Counted from the stretch's first letter, positions 45,275-56,370 are shown. The stretch: 59,369 nt of DNA from an uncultured Pelagibacteraceae bacterium (GCA_902574215.1 CACGMR010000005.1:1-59369); one strand, 5' to 3'. Made by a program: numbers and translations. The notes: generated by a model from the letters alone, not told the origin.

Positions 45275-47901
45275 TATATACCCTTTATTGTTACTGATAT
45301 TTTCTCAATATCATTCTTTAAATTATTATAATTATTTTTTTCTTGTTCAACAATCTCTTTTGGAGCTCGATCTACAAAACTCTTATTCTCCAATCTTTGA
45401 GATATTTTATTCATCTCTTGTTCTAATCTACTTTGTTTATTTGTTAAATTTTCTTTAATTAATTTTAAATCAACATCTTTATCAAAATAAATCTTAAACA
45501 AATCACCAGAAACAACCATTGTCGCAGCTGGTTTATCTAAATCTTTATCAAGTATGCTATTTATTCTCCCAAGTTTTTTTAAAATAATTTCATTTGTATT
45601 AATAAAGTCCTTTTGATTTTTGTTAATATTACTTATTGATACATCAATAAATGAGCCTGGGTTTACATTTAGCTCATTTTTAAATGATCTAATTTCTGAA
45701 ATAATATTGATGATATTCTCAACCTGTTCAGTACTACTATCCCTATTTATTTCACCAGATAACCAATTTTTAAGCATCAAATAATCACTACCTTCTTTAT
45801 CAAATTTATTTTTAAGCCAAATTTCCTCTGTTACAAAAGGAATGAAAGGATGTAACAAAATCAAAATTTGTTTGAATACAAAAGATGATACTTTTTTAAC
45901 CTCAGCTTTAGCTTTTTCATCATCTGAAAAGAGTATAGTTTTAGATAGTTCTAAATACCAATCACAATACGAATGCCATGCAAATTGATAAGCATTTTTA
46001 GCAGCTTCATCAAACCTATAATCCTCAAGGTTTTTTTCTATCTTATTTTTAGTTTCAACAAGTTCTGAATAAATCCATTTGTTAATATTTACATTTAAAC
46101 TAGGAACTTTATCTATATCTTTGAAATCACATTCATTAGTGATTAAAAAATTGTTAGCATTCCACAATTTATTTAAAAAATTTCTATAACCTTTAACTCT
46201 ATCCTCAGAAAGCTTCACATCTGTACCTGGTGATGCCATTGATAACAAAGTAAATCTTAAAGCATCTGCACTATATTTTTCAATTAAATCTAAAGGATCA
46301 ATTACATTTCCTTTCGATTTAGACATTTTCTGTCCCTTCTCATCTCTCACTAATGCATGAACATAAATATCTTTAAATGGTTCTTTGTTTAAAAACTCTG
46401 TACCAAACATAATCATTCTAGCTACCCAGAAAAATATAATGTCAAAACCTGTAACTAAAACTGACGTTGGGTAAAATTTATCAACATATTTATTATCATC
46501 CGGCCATCCAAGTGTTGCGAAAGGCCATAATCCTGATGAGAACCAAGTATCTAAAACATCTGGATCACGATTTAATTCAACATCTTTACCATAATGTTTT
46601 TTGGCTTGTTGTTTTGCATCATCTTCATTTTCTGCAACAAAAATTTTTTCATCTGGTCCATACCAGGCAGGTATTTGGTGGCCCCACCAAAGTTGTCTTG
46701 AAATACACCATGGCTCAATATTGTTCATCCACTGGAAATAAGTTTTAGACCAATTCTCAGGAAAGAAATTTGTTTTCTTTGAATTAACAACTTCTTTTGC
46801 TTTAACTGATAATTTACCAGCATCAGCAAACCATTGTTCTGTTAGGAAAGGTTCGATTATTGAATTGGATCTATCTCCGTAAGGAACTTTATTTTTAATA
46901 TTGTCTTCTTTTACAAAAAATTCTTTTTCTTTAAGCTCTTTTAAAATTTGTTTTCTTGCTTCAGAGCGATCAAGACCTATGTAATGTTTTGGAGCATTTT
47001 CATTTATTTTACCAGCTTCGGTAAAAATATTAATTATTTCAAGATTGTTTCTTTGACCAACATCATAGTCATTAAAATCATGGGCCGGTGTTATTTTTAA
47101 TGCTCCTGTTCCTTGCTCAGGATCCGCATAATCATCTTCAATAATTTTTATTTTTCTTCCAACAATAGGAATGGTAACTGTTTTTCCAACAAAGGATTTA
47201 AACCGTTCATCTTTTGGGTTTACCGCTATAGCTGTATCACCAAGCATAGTTTCGGGTCTTGTTGTTGCAATTGTAATAAATTCTTCAATTCCATCTATTG
47301 GATATCTGATGTAATAAATTTTAGAATTTACCTCTCTTTGATCTACTTCTAAGTCTGAAATAGCTGTTTTTAAAACTGTATCCCAATTAACTAATTTTTT
47401 ATCTTTGTAGATTAAGCCTTTGTTGTAAAGATCTACAAAAACCTTAATTACTGATTTAGATAAATTCTCATCCATGGTGAAGGCATTTCTTGACCAATCA
47501 CAAGAGCAACCAAGTTTTTTTAATTGGTTAATTATTATATCTCCATATTGCTCTTTCCATTCCCAAACTTTTTCAATGAATTTTTCTCTACCAATTTTAT
47601 TTTTATCAATTTTTTCAGAGGTCAATTTTTTCTCTACTAAAGCTTGAGTAGCTATACCTGCATGATCTGTACCTGGTTGCCATAAAGTTTCAAAATTATT
47701 CATTCTATGGTAACGAACTAATAAATCTTGAATTGAATTATTAAGAGCATGTCCCATATGTAAACTACCAGTTACATTGGGTGGAGGAATTACAATTGAG
47801 AATTTTTTTGAATTTTCCTTTGGTTTGAAAAGAGCATTTTTTTCCCAATAAGAATAAATTCTATTTTCTACATCAGAATGTATATATTTATCACTACTCA
47901 T
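45274..47901 (-). CDS. valS: valyl-tRNA synthetase
   Basis: The 875-residue class I synthetase has the HIGH-type motif [15 protein letters not shown] at residues 39-53, an editing (CP1) domain with [16 protein letters not shown], the KMSKS motif [13 protein letters not shown] near residue 530, the anticodon-binding domain and a C-terminal coiled coil (from about residue 810, [20 protein letters not shown]). It is full length. It is followed by ilvD with an overlap. Confidence 0.97.
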   Translation of the reverse strand: MSSDKYIHSDVENRIYSYWEKNALFKPKENSKKFSIVIPPPNVTGSLHMGHALNNSIQDLLVRYHRMNNFETLWQPGTDHAGIATQALVEKKLTSEKIDKNKIGREKFIEKVWEWKEQYGDIIINQLKKLGCSCDWSRNAFTMDENLSKSVIKVFVDLYNKGLIYKDKKLVNWDTVLKTAISDLEVDQREVNSKIYYIRYPIDGIEEFITIATTRPETMLGDTAIAVNPKDERFKSFVGKTVTIPIVGRKIKIIEDDYADPEQGTGALKITPAHDFNDYDVGQRNNLEIINIFTEAGKINENAPKHYIGLDRSEARKQILKELKEKEFFVKEDNIKNKVPYGDRSNSIIEPFLTEQWFADAGKLSVKAKEVVNSKKTNFFPENWSKTYFQWMNNIEPWCISRQLWWGHQIPAWYGPDEKIFVAENEDDAKQQAKKHYGKDVELNRDPDVLDTWFSSGLWPFATLGWPDDNKYVDKFYPTSVLVTGFDIIFFWVARMIMFGTEFLNKEPFKDIYVHALVRDEKGQKMSKSKGNVIDPLDLIEKYSADALRFTLLSMASPGTDVKLSEDRVKGYRNFLNKLWNANNFLITNECDFKDIDKVPSLNVNINKWIYSELVETKNKIEKNLEDYRFDEAAKNAYQFAWHSYCDWYLELSKTILFSDDEKAKAEVKKVSSFVFKQILILLHPFIPFVTEEIWLKNKFDKEGSDYLMLKNWLSGEINRDSSTEQVENIINIISEIRSFKNELNVNPGSFIDVSISNINKNQKDFINTNEIILKKLGRINSILDKDLDKPAATMVVSGDLFKIYFDKDVDLKLIKENLTNKQSRLEQEMNKISQRLENKSFVDRAPKEIVEQEKNNYNNLKNDIEKISVTIKGI

Positions 47902-47964
47902 TGATGTTAAAGTTTATAATTTAATAATCTAAATTAACAATAATCAATTTGGATCGTTATTTAA

Positions 47965-47992
47965 TAGACTAATAGAAAAAATTTAATATAAA
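47965..47992 (+). promoter_or_regulatory. putative promoter of tRNA-Cys
   Basis: TAGACT (47965-47970) and TATAAA (47987-47992) are 16 bases apart, and the tRNA 5' end lies 33 bases after the -10 box. Plausible sigma70-type promoter for tRNA-Cys and perhaps tRNA-Asn. Confidence 0.4.
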
Positions 47993-48025
47993 AAGGCATC
48001 TGCAGCTATTAGCTAAAAATAAGAT

Positions 48026-48099
48026 GGCAACGTGGCGGAATGGTTACGCAGAGGATTGCAAATCCTTGTATCCCGGTTCGATTCCGGGCGTTGCCTCCA
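48026..48099 (+). tRNA. tRNA-Cys (GCA anticodon)
   Basis: GGCAACG pairs with CGTTGCC, followed by discriminator T (U) and encoded CCA. The anticodon loop TTGCAAA places GCA at 48058-48060. The T arm GGTTCGATTCC is present. Length 74 bases. U at the discriminator position is the classic cysteine identity element. Confidence 0.97.
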
Positions 48100-48149
48100 A
48101 AAAAAATCTTGTTTTAGTTTCAAAAAAAAGTAAGTTGGCTTTTTTACAT

Positions 48150-48225
48150 TCCTCGGTAGCTCAGTTGGTAGAGCAGTTGACTGTTAATCAATTGGTCGCA
48201 GGTTCGAGTCCTGCCCGAGGAGCCA
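48150..48225 (+). tRNA. tRNA-Asn (GUU anticodon)
   Basis: TCCTCGG pairs with CCGAGGA, followed by discriminator G and encoded CCA. The anticodon stem TTGAC closes a loop with GTT at 48183-48185. D and T arms are canonical. It lies 50 bases after tRNA-Cys, and both may share a transcript. GUN anticodons such as this are Tgt substrates. Confidence 0.97.
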
Positions 48226-48288
48226 AAAAGATTAAGTTACAAAAAAATAATTCTTAAGTTGTTATCTGGGTCTTAATTAAAACTTTAA

Positions 48289-48660
48289 TTAAACTGCTTT
48301 TGAAATTCCTGATCCTGAAATTTGTAAAGATTTATTAAACTTTAATTTTTGATCAGCATTAAGTTCTGAATATAATTTTACTAAAAAATTATAATTAACA
48401 TTCATGTGACCCTCTTGTGATTTTTCTAAATTCACTAAATATTCTGAAAAATCCTCAAAGAAATAATTAATTGGTACTTTTAAATAATTCGAAAGCTGAA
48501 GTAATCTTATCGAACTCACCCCGTTAGTACCTTTTTCGTATTTTTGTATTTGTTGAAATGTAACATTAATTGCTTTAGCTACTTTAGTCTGTGTTAAACC
48601 TAAAGCTAACCTTCTTAGCTTAAGCTTATTGCCTAAGTGTTTATTGAAATTATCTTCCAT
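48289..48660 (-). CDS. XRE-family transcriptional regulator
   Basis: A 123-residue protein with a Cro/C1-type helix-turn-helix at residues about 10-65 (RRLALGLTQTKVAKAINVTF followed by QQIQKYEKGTNGVSS). The C-terminal half is helical and may dimerise. It resembles the small XRE regulators common in alphaproteobacteria. It is convergent with the tRNAs and shares orientation with the amino acid transporter that ends 190 bases upstream, but targets are unknown. Confidence 0.85.
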   Translation of the reverse strand: MEDNFNKHLGNKLKLRRLALGLTQTKVAKAINVTFQQIQKYEKGTNGVSSIRLLQLSNYLKVPINYFFEDFSEYLVNLEKSQEGHMNVNYNFLVKLYSELNADQKLKFNKSLQISGSGISKAV

Positions 48661-48850
48661 TAAGACCCCTCTTAATTAAATTTTATAAAGAGTATTGAAC
48701 CTATTTATTAATGTTACTGCAATAAAAAAATTTATTTTTTTTTGTAAGAAATTTGGAATAATCAAAACACTGTCAAGCATTAGTTGAATGCAAAATAAAC
48801 ATATTTAGATTGTTATATTCTAACATTATGCCTTATAGTATTTATATTTT

Positions 48851-49585
48851 TTATAAGATTTGACTTAAAAATAGCTTTGTTCTATCGCTCTTAGGGTTTG
48901 CAAAAAACTCTTTGGTTTCAGCTCTTTCAACAATCATTCCTTCATCCATAAAAATAACCTCATCAGCTACCTCTTTAGCAAATCCCATTTCATGAGTTAC
49001 TACAATCATTGTCATCCCTGCTTTTGCTAAATCGACCATTGCATCTAAAACTTCTTTAATCATTTCTGGGTCTAGAGCTGATGTTGGTTCATCAAATAAC
49101 ATTATTTTTGGCTCCATACATAAAGCTCTAGCAATAGCGCACCTCTGTTGTTGACCTCCTGACAATTGACCAGGATATTTATTTGCTTGATCTGCAATTT
49201 GTACTTTTTCTAAATGTTGAAGTGCTAAATCTTCTGCATCTTTCTTTGGCATTTTTTTTACCCATATTGGTGCCAATGTACAATTATCTAAAATAGAAAG
49301 ATGAGGAAATAAATTAAATTGCTGAAATACCATTCCAACTTCTGCTCTAATTTTTTCTATATTTTTAGTATCTTCTGTTAATTCATTGCCATCAACTATT
49401 ATTGATCCCTTTTGATGTTCTTCTAATCTATTAATACAACGAATTAAGGTTGATTTTCCGGAACCTGAAGGTCCACAAACTACAATTTTTTTATTTTTTT
49501 CTACTTCTAAATTAATATTTTTTAAAACTTGAAAATCACCAAACCACTTATTCATCTCTGTAATCTGTATTATTTTATCTGACAT
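48851..49585 (-). CDS. aapP: general L-amino acid ABC transporter ATP-binding protein AapP
   Basis: A 244-residue polar-amino-acid ABC ATPase. Walker A is GPSGSGKST, the signature [15 protein letters not shown], Walker [16 protein letters not shown], and the switch His [28 protein letters not shown] is typical of the amino acid class. It shares a base with the aapM stop, so expression is coupled. It energises AapQM. Confidence 0.93.
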   Translation of the reverse strand: MSDKIIQITEMNKWFGDFQVLKNINLEVEKNKKIVVCGPSGSGKSTLIRCINRLEEHQKGSIIVDGNELTEDTKNIEKIRAEVGMVFQQFNLFPHLSILDNCTLAPIWVKKMPKKDAEDLALQHLEKVQIADQANKYPGQLSGGQQQRCAIARALCMEPKIMLFDEPTSALDPEMIKEVLDAMVDLAKAGMTMIVVTHEMGFAKEVADEVIFMDEGMIVERAETKEFFANPKSDRTKLFLSQIL

Positions 49586-51027
49586 TATCTTTCCGTTTTA
49601 TATTTTTGTTCTAAATTATAACTATATTTACTCATTGCATAGCAAATAATAAAAAATAGTACCGATGCAAACACATAACCCTCCATAGCAAATCCTAACC
49701 AATCTGGATTAGTCTTAGCAAGATTAAGCATTCCAACTATTTCTAAAAGTCCTACGACAAATATTAAAGGAGTATCTTTTACAAGGGCTAAAAAAGTATT
49801 AGCAATACCTGGTATTACAAGTTTGAGTGCCTGAGGTAAAATTACTAAAATATGCATTTTCCAATATCCCATTCCTAAAGATTTGGCAGCATCATATTGT
49901 CCTCTAGGTAATGCTTGTAAACCACCTCTAATAACTTCAGCTACATAAGCAGCTTCAAATAATGAGATTGCAATAATTACCCTAACCAATTTATCAATAA
50001 ACATGTCTTCAGGTAAAAACATTGGAAACATTACTGAGGACATAAATAATACTGTAATCAACGGAACACCTCTCCAAAATTCAATCATACCTATTGAAAA
50101 ATATTTAATTATCGGAAAATCAGACCTTCTTCCCAAAGATAGAAACAAGCCTATAGGAAAACAGAAAATTAAACAAAAAAATGATACTATAAAAGTTAAA
50201 GACAAACCTCCCCAAGCGCCTGTCTCTACCCACTCTAAGGTTTCTAACTTACCAAGTTCGATAAGTTCTTCATAAAAAAATACATATTTTAATAATATAT
50301 AGACTGTGATTGGAACTATGATGAAATAGTACATTTTAAATTTTGAAGGGACAAAAAATCCTATTATAACTGAAATTACAGCTGCAATAATTCCATACGA
50401 GAAATCAAAAAATACTGGACCACCAGATATAAAAAAGAAAATAAAGAAAAAAGCAATAATTGGATAAACAACTACATAATAAAGTGTTAAATATTTTTTA
50501 AATTTTTCTGTAGCAAAAAAACCAATGGTTCCCAGAAAAGCTAAAGCTACAAATGATAAATTGATACGCCACTGCTCAGGATTTGGATACATTCCATACA
50601 TAAATCTATTGAACCAAATTTTAATATATGTCCAACAAGCACCACTACCTGTACATACATCTTTTGAGTCCCCTGCAATATTTGCATCTAAAATAAACCA
50701 ACTTAATAATGGTGGAAGTGATTTAATAACCACAAATACAATTATTAATGATAAAAAAGCATTAAAATTGTTGGTATTAATATTTTTATTAATTGAATCT
50801 AAAAACTTTAAGCCCGAATAATCAATTCTAATTAAATGAAGTCCTATAAACCCTAAAAATAATGGTAAAAAGAAACTAATAGTTCCAGGTAAAAAAGAAA
50901 CTATATCTCTATTAAAAAAAGAATTTAAAAAAACTATAAATATACTTAGTGAAATTAAAATTACCCCTGTATATAGATAGGTATTAAAATTATTTTTATC
51001 TGGTTGTAAAAAATTTAATTTGTTCAT
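49585..51027 (-). CDS. aapM: general L-amino acid ABC transporter permease AapM
   Basis: A 480-residue permease, longer than standard His/Glu-type permeases because of extra N-terminal helices (from about residue 15 to 250). The C-terminal permease domain contains [36 protein letters not shown] and the [20 protein letters not shown] segment. It shares a base with aapQ and with aapP at its ends. The length and structure match AapM of the general amino acid permease. Confidence 0.9.
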   Translation of the reverse strand: MNKLNFLQPDKNNFNTYLYTGVILISLSIFIVFLNSFFNRDIVSFLPGTISFFLPLFLGFIGLHLIRIDYSGLKFLDSINKNINTNNFNAFLSLIIVFVVIKSLPPLLSWFILDANIAGDSKDVCTGSGACWTYIKIWFNRFMYGMYPNPEQWRINLSFVALAFLGTIGFFATEKFKKYLTLYYVVVYPIIAFFFIFFFISGGPVFFDFSYGIIAAVISVIIGFFVPSKFKMYYFIIVPITVYILLKYVFFYEELIELGKLETLEWVETGAWGGLSLTFIVSFFCLIFCFPIGLFLSLGRRSDFPIIKYFSIGMIEFWRGVPLITVLFMSSVMFPMFLPEDMFIDKLVRVIIAISLFEAAYVAEVIRGGLQALPRGQYDAAKSLGMGYWKMHILVILPQALKLVIPGIANTFLALVKDTPLIFVVGLLEIVGMLNLAKTNPDWLGFAMEGYVFASVLFFIICYAMSKYSYNLEQKYKTER

Positions 51028-52172
51028 TATTTTTCTTTAATAGCTATTTTTTTATTGTACCAATTCATAAGTATTGAAATTGATATACTCAAAGATAGAT
51101 ATGTTAACATTGTTATAGAAACAATTTCTATCGCTCTTCCTGTTTGCATTAATGCAGTCCCAGCAAACACAAGAACTAAATCAGGGTAAGCAATTGCAGC
51201 TGCAAGAGATGAATTTTTTGTCAAATTTAAATATTGATTTGTAGTTGGTGGAATTATAATTCTTAATGCTTGTGGCATTACAACCAGTTTTAATACTTGA
51301 TTTGGAGTTAATCCTATAGAAGCTGCAGCTTCTTTTTGTCCTTTACTAACACCCTGAACACCTGCTCTAACACATTCAGCAATAAAAGTTGCTGTATACA
51401 ATGATAAAGCTAATGCAAGAGATATTAATTCAGGAGGTAATTTAATTCCCCCCTCGTAAGTAAAACCAGTTTGAGATAATTGTTTAATTACAGGCACTTC
51501 AACTGAAGCATCAACACCACCAAACAAAAAACTTAAAATAGGTAAAATAATTAATATTCCTATTGAAATTGATAAAACTGGAGTTTGAATACCTTCATTC
51601 TCCTGTTTTTTTCTTGCATAAATTCTTACAAAAATAATTGAAATTAGCGCAGCAATTAAAGAATAAATAAAAACATCTAAATTATTCCAAACAAATGCAG
51701 GAACAAAAAAACCTTTTATTGTTAAGAAAAAAACTCCAAACATAGGTTCTGTATCTTGGGGTAATGGCAGTGCTCTTAAAGCAGCAAAATACCAAAAAAA
51801 TATTTGTAATAGTAAAGGGATATTTCTAAAAAATTCAACGTAAACTGCAGCAGTTTTATTGATAAGATAGTTGTTTGATAATCTTGCAATACCAACCACA
51901 ACACCAATAATAGTTGCAAATATTATTCCGATAACGGAAACTAAAATAGTGTTTAACAATCCTACTAAATAGGCTCTAAAATATGAGTGAGAACCATCAT
52001 ATTCAATTAAAGAAAATTGAACATCAAATGATGACTCTTGAGATAAAAAACCATACCCAAAAGTTATTCCTCTATTCTCCATATTGACTTGAGCGTTATA
52101 TGAAAAAAATCCGAATATTAGAATTACAACTAGAAGTGTAAGTAATTGGGGTAATATTTTTTTAATATTCAC
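51027..52172 (-). CDS. aapQ: general L-amino acid ABC transporter permease AapQ
   Basis: A 381-residue permease with about eight helices. VEFFRNIPLLLQIFFWYF and ECVRAGVQGVSKGQKEAAAS with VVMPQALRIIIPPTTNQYLN are the permease motifs. A mid-protein insert (residues 160-260) is typical of AapQ. It follows aapJ after a terminator hairpin at 52195-52220. Confidence 0.9.
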   Translation of the reverse strand: MNIKKILPQLLTLLVVILIFGFFSYNAQVNMENRGITFGYGFLSQESSFDVQFSLIEYDGSHSYFRAYLVGLLNTILVSVIGIIFATIIGVVVGIARLSNNYLINKTAAVYVEFFRNIPLLLQIFFWYFAALRALPLPQDTEPMFGVFFLTIKGFFVPAFVWNNLDVFIYSLIAALISIIFVRIYARKKQENEGIQTPVLSISIGILIILPILSFLFGGVDASVEVPVIKQLSQTGFTYEGGIKLPPELISLALALSLYTATFIAECVRAGVQGVSKGQKEAAASIGLTPNQVLKLVVMPQALRIIIPPTTNQYLNLTKNSSLAAAIAYPDLVLVFAGTALMQTGRAIEIVSITMLTYLSLSISISILMNWYNKKIAIKEK

Positions 52173-52194
52173 AATAATTCAAGACTTATAAAAA

Positions 52195-52220
52195 AAAGGG
52201 CTAGAAAAATCTAGCCCTTT
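52195..52220 (-). terminator. intrinsic terminator between aapJ and aapQ
   Basis: AAAGGGCTAG and CTAGCCCTTT form a ten-pair stem with an AAAAAT loop, and the minus strand continues into a run of U residues. It follows the aapJ stop by 24 bases. It should make the binding protein transcript much more abundant than the permease part, as at pstS-pstC. Confidence 0.88.
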
Positions 52221-52244
52221 TTAAGTTTTATTTAAAGATATAAA

Positions 52245-53285
52245 TTATCTTGCTGGTGGTACGTAAAGTATTCCACCTTTAGTCCATAATTCATTTGGAC
52301 CTCTGTCAGGTAGAATTCCAGTGTCAGCAATATTTCTTTTGTAGCTTTCACCGTAGTTACCAACTTGCTTGATAATTCTTAAACTCCAATCATTATCTAG
52401 ACCTAAAGCAGCTCCTAATTCACCTTCAGCACCTACTAATCTTTTTACAGCAGGATTATCTGAAGTTTTCATTGAGTCTGCGTTAGCAGAATTAACACCA
52501 TACTCTTCTGCTTCGATCATCACGTTTAGAGACCATCTTACGATATCTTCCCATACAGAATCACCTTGTCTAACAACAGGGCCTAAAGGCTCTTTTGAAA
52601 TAGTTTCAGGTAAAACTATGTGGTCATCTGGAGAGCTCAATTTAATTCTTTGAGCAGCTAAACCAGATTTATCAGTTGTGTATGTATCACATCTTCCAGC
52701 ATCATACGCAGCAACAACTTCGTCAGCTTTTTCAAAAGTTACTGGCTCATAAGAAATTCCTTTTGAATTAAAGAAGTCTCTCATATTAAGCTCAGTTGTT
52801 GTTCCTAAGTTTGTACAAGCAGAAATACCGTTTTTGAAATCATTCACAGATGAATATCCAGAATTTTTTCTAACCATAAAACCTTGACCGTCGTAGAAGT
52901 TTACACCTACGAAAGTAAGTCCGATATCAGCATCCCTAGAAAGAGTCCAAGTTGTGTTTCTTGACAAGATATCTATCTCATTAGAAGTTAAAGCGGTAAA
53001 TCTTTCTTTAGCACTTAGTGGTGTAAACTTAACTTTGTTTGCATCACCTAATACTGCAGCAGCTACAGCTCTACATACATCAACGTCAACACCAGTCCAA
53101 TTTCCTGCAGCATCAGCATTAGAAAATCCTGGCAGACCTTGAGATACTCCACATCTTACAAAACCCTTCTTTTGAGTGTTTTTAAGTGTTTTAGATTTTT
53201 TAGCAGCCATAGTTTCTGTTGTAAAAGTAAACAACACCGCTACCATAGCAACTAAAGAAGTTAATTGTTTTAAGTATTTAAACAT
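52245..53285 (-). CDS. aapJ: general L-amino acid periplasmic binding protein AapJ
   Basis: A 346-residue family 3 solute-binding protein with a signal peptide cleaved near residue 27 (ETMAA). Conserved KKGFVRCGVSQGLPGFSNAD, AAGNWTGVDVDVCRAVAAAV and ALTSNEIDILSRNTTWTLSR match AapJ. It captures a broad set of amino acids for AapQMP. It is the first gene of the operon. A possible promoter lies upstream at 53404-53435. Confidence 0.95.
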   Translation of the reverse strand: MFKYLKQLTSLVAMVAVLFTFTTETMAAKKSKTLKNTQKKGFVRCGVSQGLPGFSNADAAGNWTGVDVDVCRAVAAAVLGDANKVKFTPLSAKERFTALTSNEIDILSRNTTWTLSRDADIGLTFVGVNFYDGQGFMVRKNSGYSSVNDFKNGISACTNLGTTTELNMRDFFNSKGISYEPVTFEKADEVVAAYDAGRCDTYTTDKSGLAAQRIKLSSPDDHIVLPETISKEPLGPVVRQGDSVWEDIVRWSLNVMIEAEEYGVNSANADSMKTSDNPAVKRLVGAEGELGAALGLDNDWSLRIIKQVGNYGESYKRNIADTGILPDRGPNELWTKGGILYVPPAR

Positions 53286-53403
53286 TATTCTTCCTTTATG
53301 TTATTTTTATTTGTTAACAAATAATTCAAAATTACTTTTGAATATTCTTAATTTAAGCATGTAAGAAAATACTCTTCAAGGAAAATTAATTTCAAAATTG
53401 TAT

Positions 53404-53435
53404 ATTATAAAGATTCTAGTCAAGCTTAATTTCAA
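53404..53435 (-). promoter_or_regulatory. possible aapJ promoter
   Basis: On the minus strand a consensus TATAAT occupies 53404-53409. TTGAAA at 53430-53435 is 20 bases away and TTGACT at 53418-53423 only eight, so the -35 pairing is uncertain. The -10 box lies about 120 bases before the aapJ ATG. Confidence 0.3.
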
Positions 53436-53462
53436 ACAATTAGTCGCTTAAAATGCAAGGAA

Positions 53463-53539
53463 TGGCGCGCCCTGGAGGATTCGAACCTCCGACCCTCGGT
53501 TTAGAAAACCGATGCTCTATCCAGCTGAGCTAAGGGCGC
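53463..53539 (-). tRNA. tRNA-Arg (UCU anticodon)
   Basis: On the minus strand GCGCCCT pairs with AGGGCGC, followed by discriminator G and encoded CCA (53463-53465). The stem TCGGT/ACCGA closes the loop TTTCTAA, giving anticodon TCT, which reads AGA, the favoured Arg codon in AT-rich genomes. It lies 28 bases after the trkH stop, so its promoter must overlap the end of trkH. Confidence 0.96.
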
Positions 53540-53567
53540 AAAATTTAATGATATATATAATACTAAA

Positions 53568-54974
53568 TTAATTTTTAAAAAGAAATTTTTTTGCTATTAG
53601 TAATAAAGTTAAAAGTTCAACTCTTCCGATTATCATAAAAAATATAAGAAAATATTTAGTTAAAAAGTGTAAATCTTGAAAATCAAAGTCAGAAACACCA
53701 TAAGCAGAGGAATTAACTGTGTTCATTAAGGTTAATACAGCTAATTTAAAAGAATATTCAAATTGAATATTAGACAAAGATAACAAGATTGTTAAAGAAA
53801 AAAGAGAAATAACAAAAATTACTATTGTTAAAAAATATTTATTAATATCTTTTGTGTCAAAATTAATTTTAGAAAAAACAAGTTTATTCATAAATACATT
53901 TTTTGGCCTACTAAAAGAAAGAATTTGATTAATAGAATATTTAGTTAAAGAATATATTTTTAAAAACCTTAAGCCTGAGCTCGTAGAAAAAAAAGATCCA
54001 CCAATAATTACAAGCAGGATATATATAAAGTTTAAATTAGCTTGATCAACTTCAAGTGAGATACCTATATTAGAAATACTGCTAACTAAAGATAAAAAAC
54101 TGTATGAGAAATTAGTATCATAGCTAAAGAAAATAAAAAAGATACTTACAACTACAATAAAATATAAAAATAAATGTATGTCTTCATAAAAAAAGTTTAA
54201 ATTTTTATTTCTTAGAAAAATTAAATTATATGTAAAAAAAATACTAAAAAAGGAAATCAGCATTAAAAGAGAAAATATAATTACCTGAAAATCATTCACT
54301 AAAATTGACGAAAGATCATTTGTAGGTAGAAATCCACCTGATGAAATTATTGTCATTGCTAAATTCAGTGAATTAAATGATCTAATGCCAAGAATGTTTA
54401 AAATAATAAAAATTGATATAGTTAATCCTGTGTAAAGTAATAAAATTTTTATTGATTGTTTCAAAACTTCACTAGAATTAAATGATAAAAAATTAGTTAA
54501 AGACTTTTTTAAGCTTTCATCATAGATATCAATTAAAAAAATAATAGAATATAAAAAATACAAACCTCCAATCCACTGTATAGATGATCTCCATAAAATT
54601 AAGCCTTGATCAATATGCCTAATGTTTTCAAAGACAGTAAAACCTGTTGAAGTAAATCCAGAAACAGCTTCAAATAAAGAATTTAAAAAAGATAGATTAT
54701 AAATACTCAAGTAAAAAGGTATCGATAAAATCAAAGGCATTAAAAAATATCCCAATAAGATGGTTAGTATTTTTTCAAATATTGATGGTTTTTTGGAATC
54801 GGTTTTAATTTTGTAAAAAATTATTCCAATTACTCCAGAAATAATTAAGCTAAAATAATATGTATTTAGATTAAGATATAAATTAAAATAATAAGAATAA
54901 ATAATATTAAAAAAAGAAAAAACAGATATTAATATAAAAAAGAAACTTAAATACTTTACTCTAAAAAATGACAT
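53568..54974 (-). CDS. trkH: Trk potassium transporter membrane subunit TrkH
   Basis: A 468-residue K+ channel-like transporter with about ten helices and four pore loops. The first pore loop SGFTSTGFTVFENI and the third GSFFSTSSGLRFLKIY show the degenerate K+ selectivity pattern, and MTIISSGGFLP and MNTVNSSAYGVSD are the other two. It works with the NAD-binding TrkA encoded four bases upstream. Many Phe, Ile and Asn residues reflect the AT bias. Confidence 0.9.
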   Translation of the reverse strand: MSFFRVKYLSFFFILISVFSFFNIIYSYYFNLYLNLNTYYFSLIISGVIGIIFYKIKTDSKKPSIFEKILTILLGYFLMPLILSIPFYLSIYNLSFLNSLFEAVSGFTSTGFTVFENIRHIDQGLILWRSSIQWIGGLYFLYSIIFLIDIYDESLKKSLTNFLSFNSSEVLKQSIKILLLYTGLTISIFIILNILGIRSFNSLNLAMTIISSGGFLPTNDLSSILVNDFQVIIFSLLMLISFFSIFFTYNLIFLRNKNLNFFYEDIHLFLYFIVVVSIFFIFFSYDTNFSYSFLSLVSSISNIGISLEVDQANLNFIYILLVIIGGSFFSTSSGLRFLKIYSLTKYSINQILSFSRPKNVFMNKLVFSKINFDTKDINKYFLTIVIFVISLFSLTILLSLSNIQFEYSFKLAVLTLMNTVNSSAYGVSDFDFQDLHFLTKYFLIFFMIIGRVELLTLLLIAKKFLFKN

Positions 54975-54978
54975 TTAA

Positions 54979-56370
54979 TTAAATAGAACTAATTCTAAAT
55001 ATATTTTCTACTACTGAAATTGAGTCTTTCTTAGCTAAAAAAACAACTTTATCTTCTTTTTGAAAAACAAAATTTGATCGCGGTATAATAACTTTATTTT
55101 CTCTTAATACAGCACCTATTCTTATTTCGTCAGGTAAGTTAGAATTTTTTAATTCTTTATTAATAAGTTCTGACGTTTCTATAATTTCAGCCTCAATTAC
55201 CTCATATTCACCATCCATAATTGTATAAGCCGTTTCAATTGTGCCTTTATGAATATGTTTTAAAATACTTGAGACAGTATTCATTCTAGGATCTATAAGA
55301 TCATCAATTTTTAAAGAATTTTGTAACAAAGAATAATTTGGCTTATTAATTAAAGCCATTGTTCTTTTGTCATCTACATCTTTTTCATCTTTTGCAAATT
55401 TTTCAACAAGGACACTTACCATTAAATTATCTTCATCATCATTTGTTAATGCAAGAACTGTTTCAGTCTCTTGTAAATTTGCTTCAACTAGCACTTCTTC
55501 ATCTAATGCATCTCCATTAATGACAATCGTATTATTTAATTCACTAGCAAGAAATTCGGCTCTTTCTTTATTTTTTTCAATAATTTTTACTCTTGCCGAA
55601 TCCAAAGTATCTTCAATATTTTTAGCTAAATTAAAACCTATGTTGCCACCACCTACGATTAAAATATTTTTAGATACTTTTTCATCATGTCCAAAAGCTT
55701 CCAAAGTATCAGACATTTGTGATGAGTTAATTATAACATAAATTTTATCGTTTTTTTTTACATCATCATTTTTTTTGGGAATTATGAATTTATCGTCTCT
55801 TATAATTCCTATGATATTCGCATCTAAATTTGGATGTTTTTTTGTCAAATCATTTAATTTGATATTAATTAATTTACAATTTTCATTAATTAAAATTTCT
55901 AATAATCTAATTTTATTATCAGCAAATGGAACACTATCTAATGCTCCTGGAGCCTCAAGTTTTCTTTGTATTGATTTAGCAATTTCAATCTCTGGTGAAA
56001 TGATGACATCTATTGGGAGATTCTCTTTATTATACACTCTTGTAAATTTTGGGTTTAGATAATCTTGAGATCTTATTCTAGCTATTTTTTTTGAGATTTT
56101 AAAAATTGAAAAAGCTATTTGACAAATAAGCATGTTAATTTCGTCGTTTCTAGTGACTGCTATGATCATGTCAGTCTCTGCTGCGTTAGCTTTTTCTAAT
56201 ATTGAAGGATAAGTTCCTTTTCCTACTATAGCTTTAACGTCTAAAGCATCATCGATTTTTTGAATATCTTCACTAGATGGGTCAATTACAGTTATAGAAT
56301 GACCCTGTTCACTTAACTGTTTAGCTATAGTGAACCCAACTCTTCCAGCTCCACAGATGATTATATTCAT
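54979..56370 (-). CDS. trkA: Trk potassium transporter peripheral subunit TrkA
   Basis: A 463-residue protein of two TrkA-N/TrkA-C (RCK) repeats. Rossmann motifs are IICGAGRVGFTIAKQL at residues 3-18 and ILIVGGGNIGFNLAKNI near residue 234. TrkA binds NAD(H) or ATP and gates TrkH. It lies one base before ntrX on this strand, and in many alphaproteobacteria trkA also follows ntrYX. Confidence 0.94.
   Translation of the reverse strand: MNIIICGAGRVGFTIAKQLSEQGHSITVIDPSSEDIQKIDDALDVKAIVGKGTYPSILEKANAAETDMIIAVTRNDEINMLICQIAFSIFKISKKIARIRSQDYLNPKFTRVYNKENLPIDVIISPEIEIAKSIQRKLEAPGALDSVPFADNKIRLLEILINENCKLINIKLNDLTKKHPNLDANIIGIIRDDKFIIPKKNDDVKKNDKIYVIINSSQMSDTLEAFGHDEKVSKNILIVGGGNIGFNLAKNIEDTLDSARVKIIEKNKERAEFLASELNNTIVINGDALDEEVLVEANLQETETVLALTNDDEDNLMVSVLVEKFAKDEKDVDDKRTMALINKPNYSLLQNSLKIDDLIDPRMNTVSSILKHIHKGTIETAYTIMDGEYEVIEAEIIETSELINKELKNSNLPDEIRIGAVLRENKVIIPRSNFVFQKEDKVVFLAKKDSISVVENIFRISSI

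Noticed and set aside
48024-48257. Plus-strand 77-codon frame
   Set aside because: It is a read-through translation of tRNA-Cys and tRNA-Asn and the spacer between them.
48661-48850. Riboswitch or small RNA between the XRE gene and aapP
   Set aside because: The 190-base spacer is AT-rich with homopolymer runs and shows no stable GC-containing hairpin or known riboswitch core.
55367-55741. Plus-strand 124-codon frame inside trkA
   Set aside because: Opposite-strand shadow with Ser-rich low-complexity sequence; no start signal or operon context.
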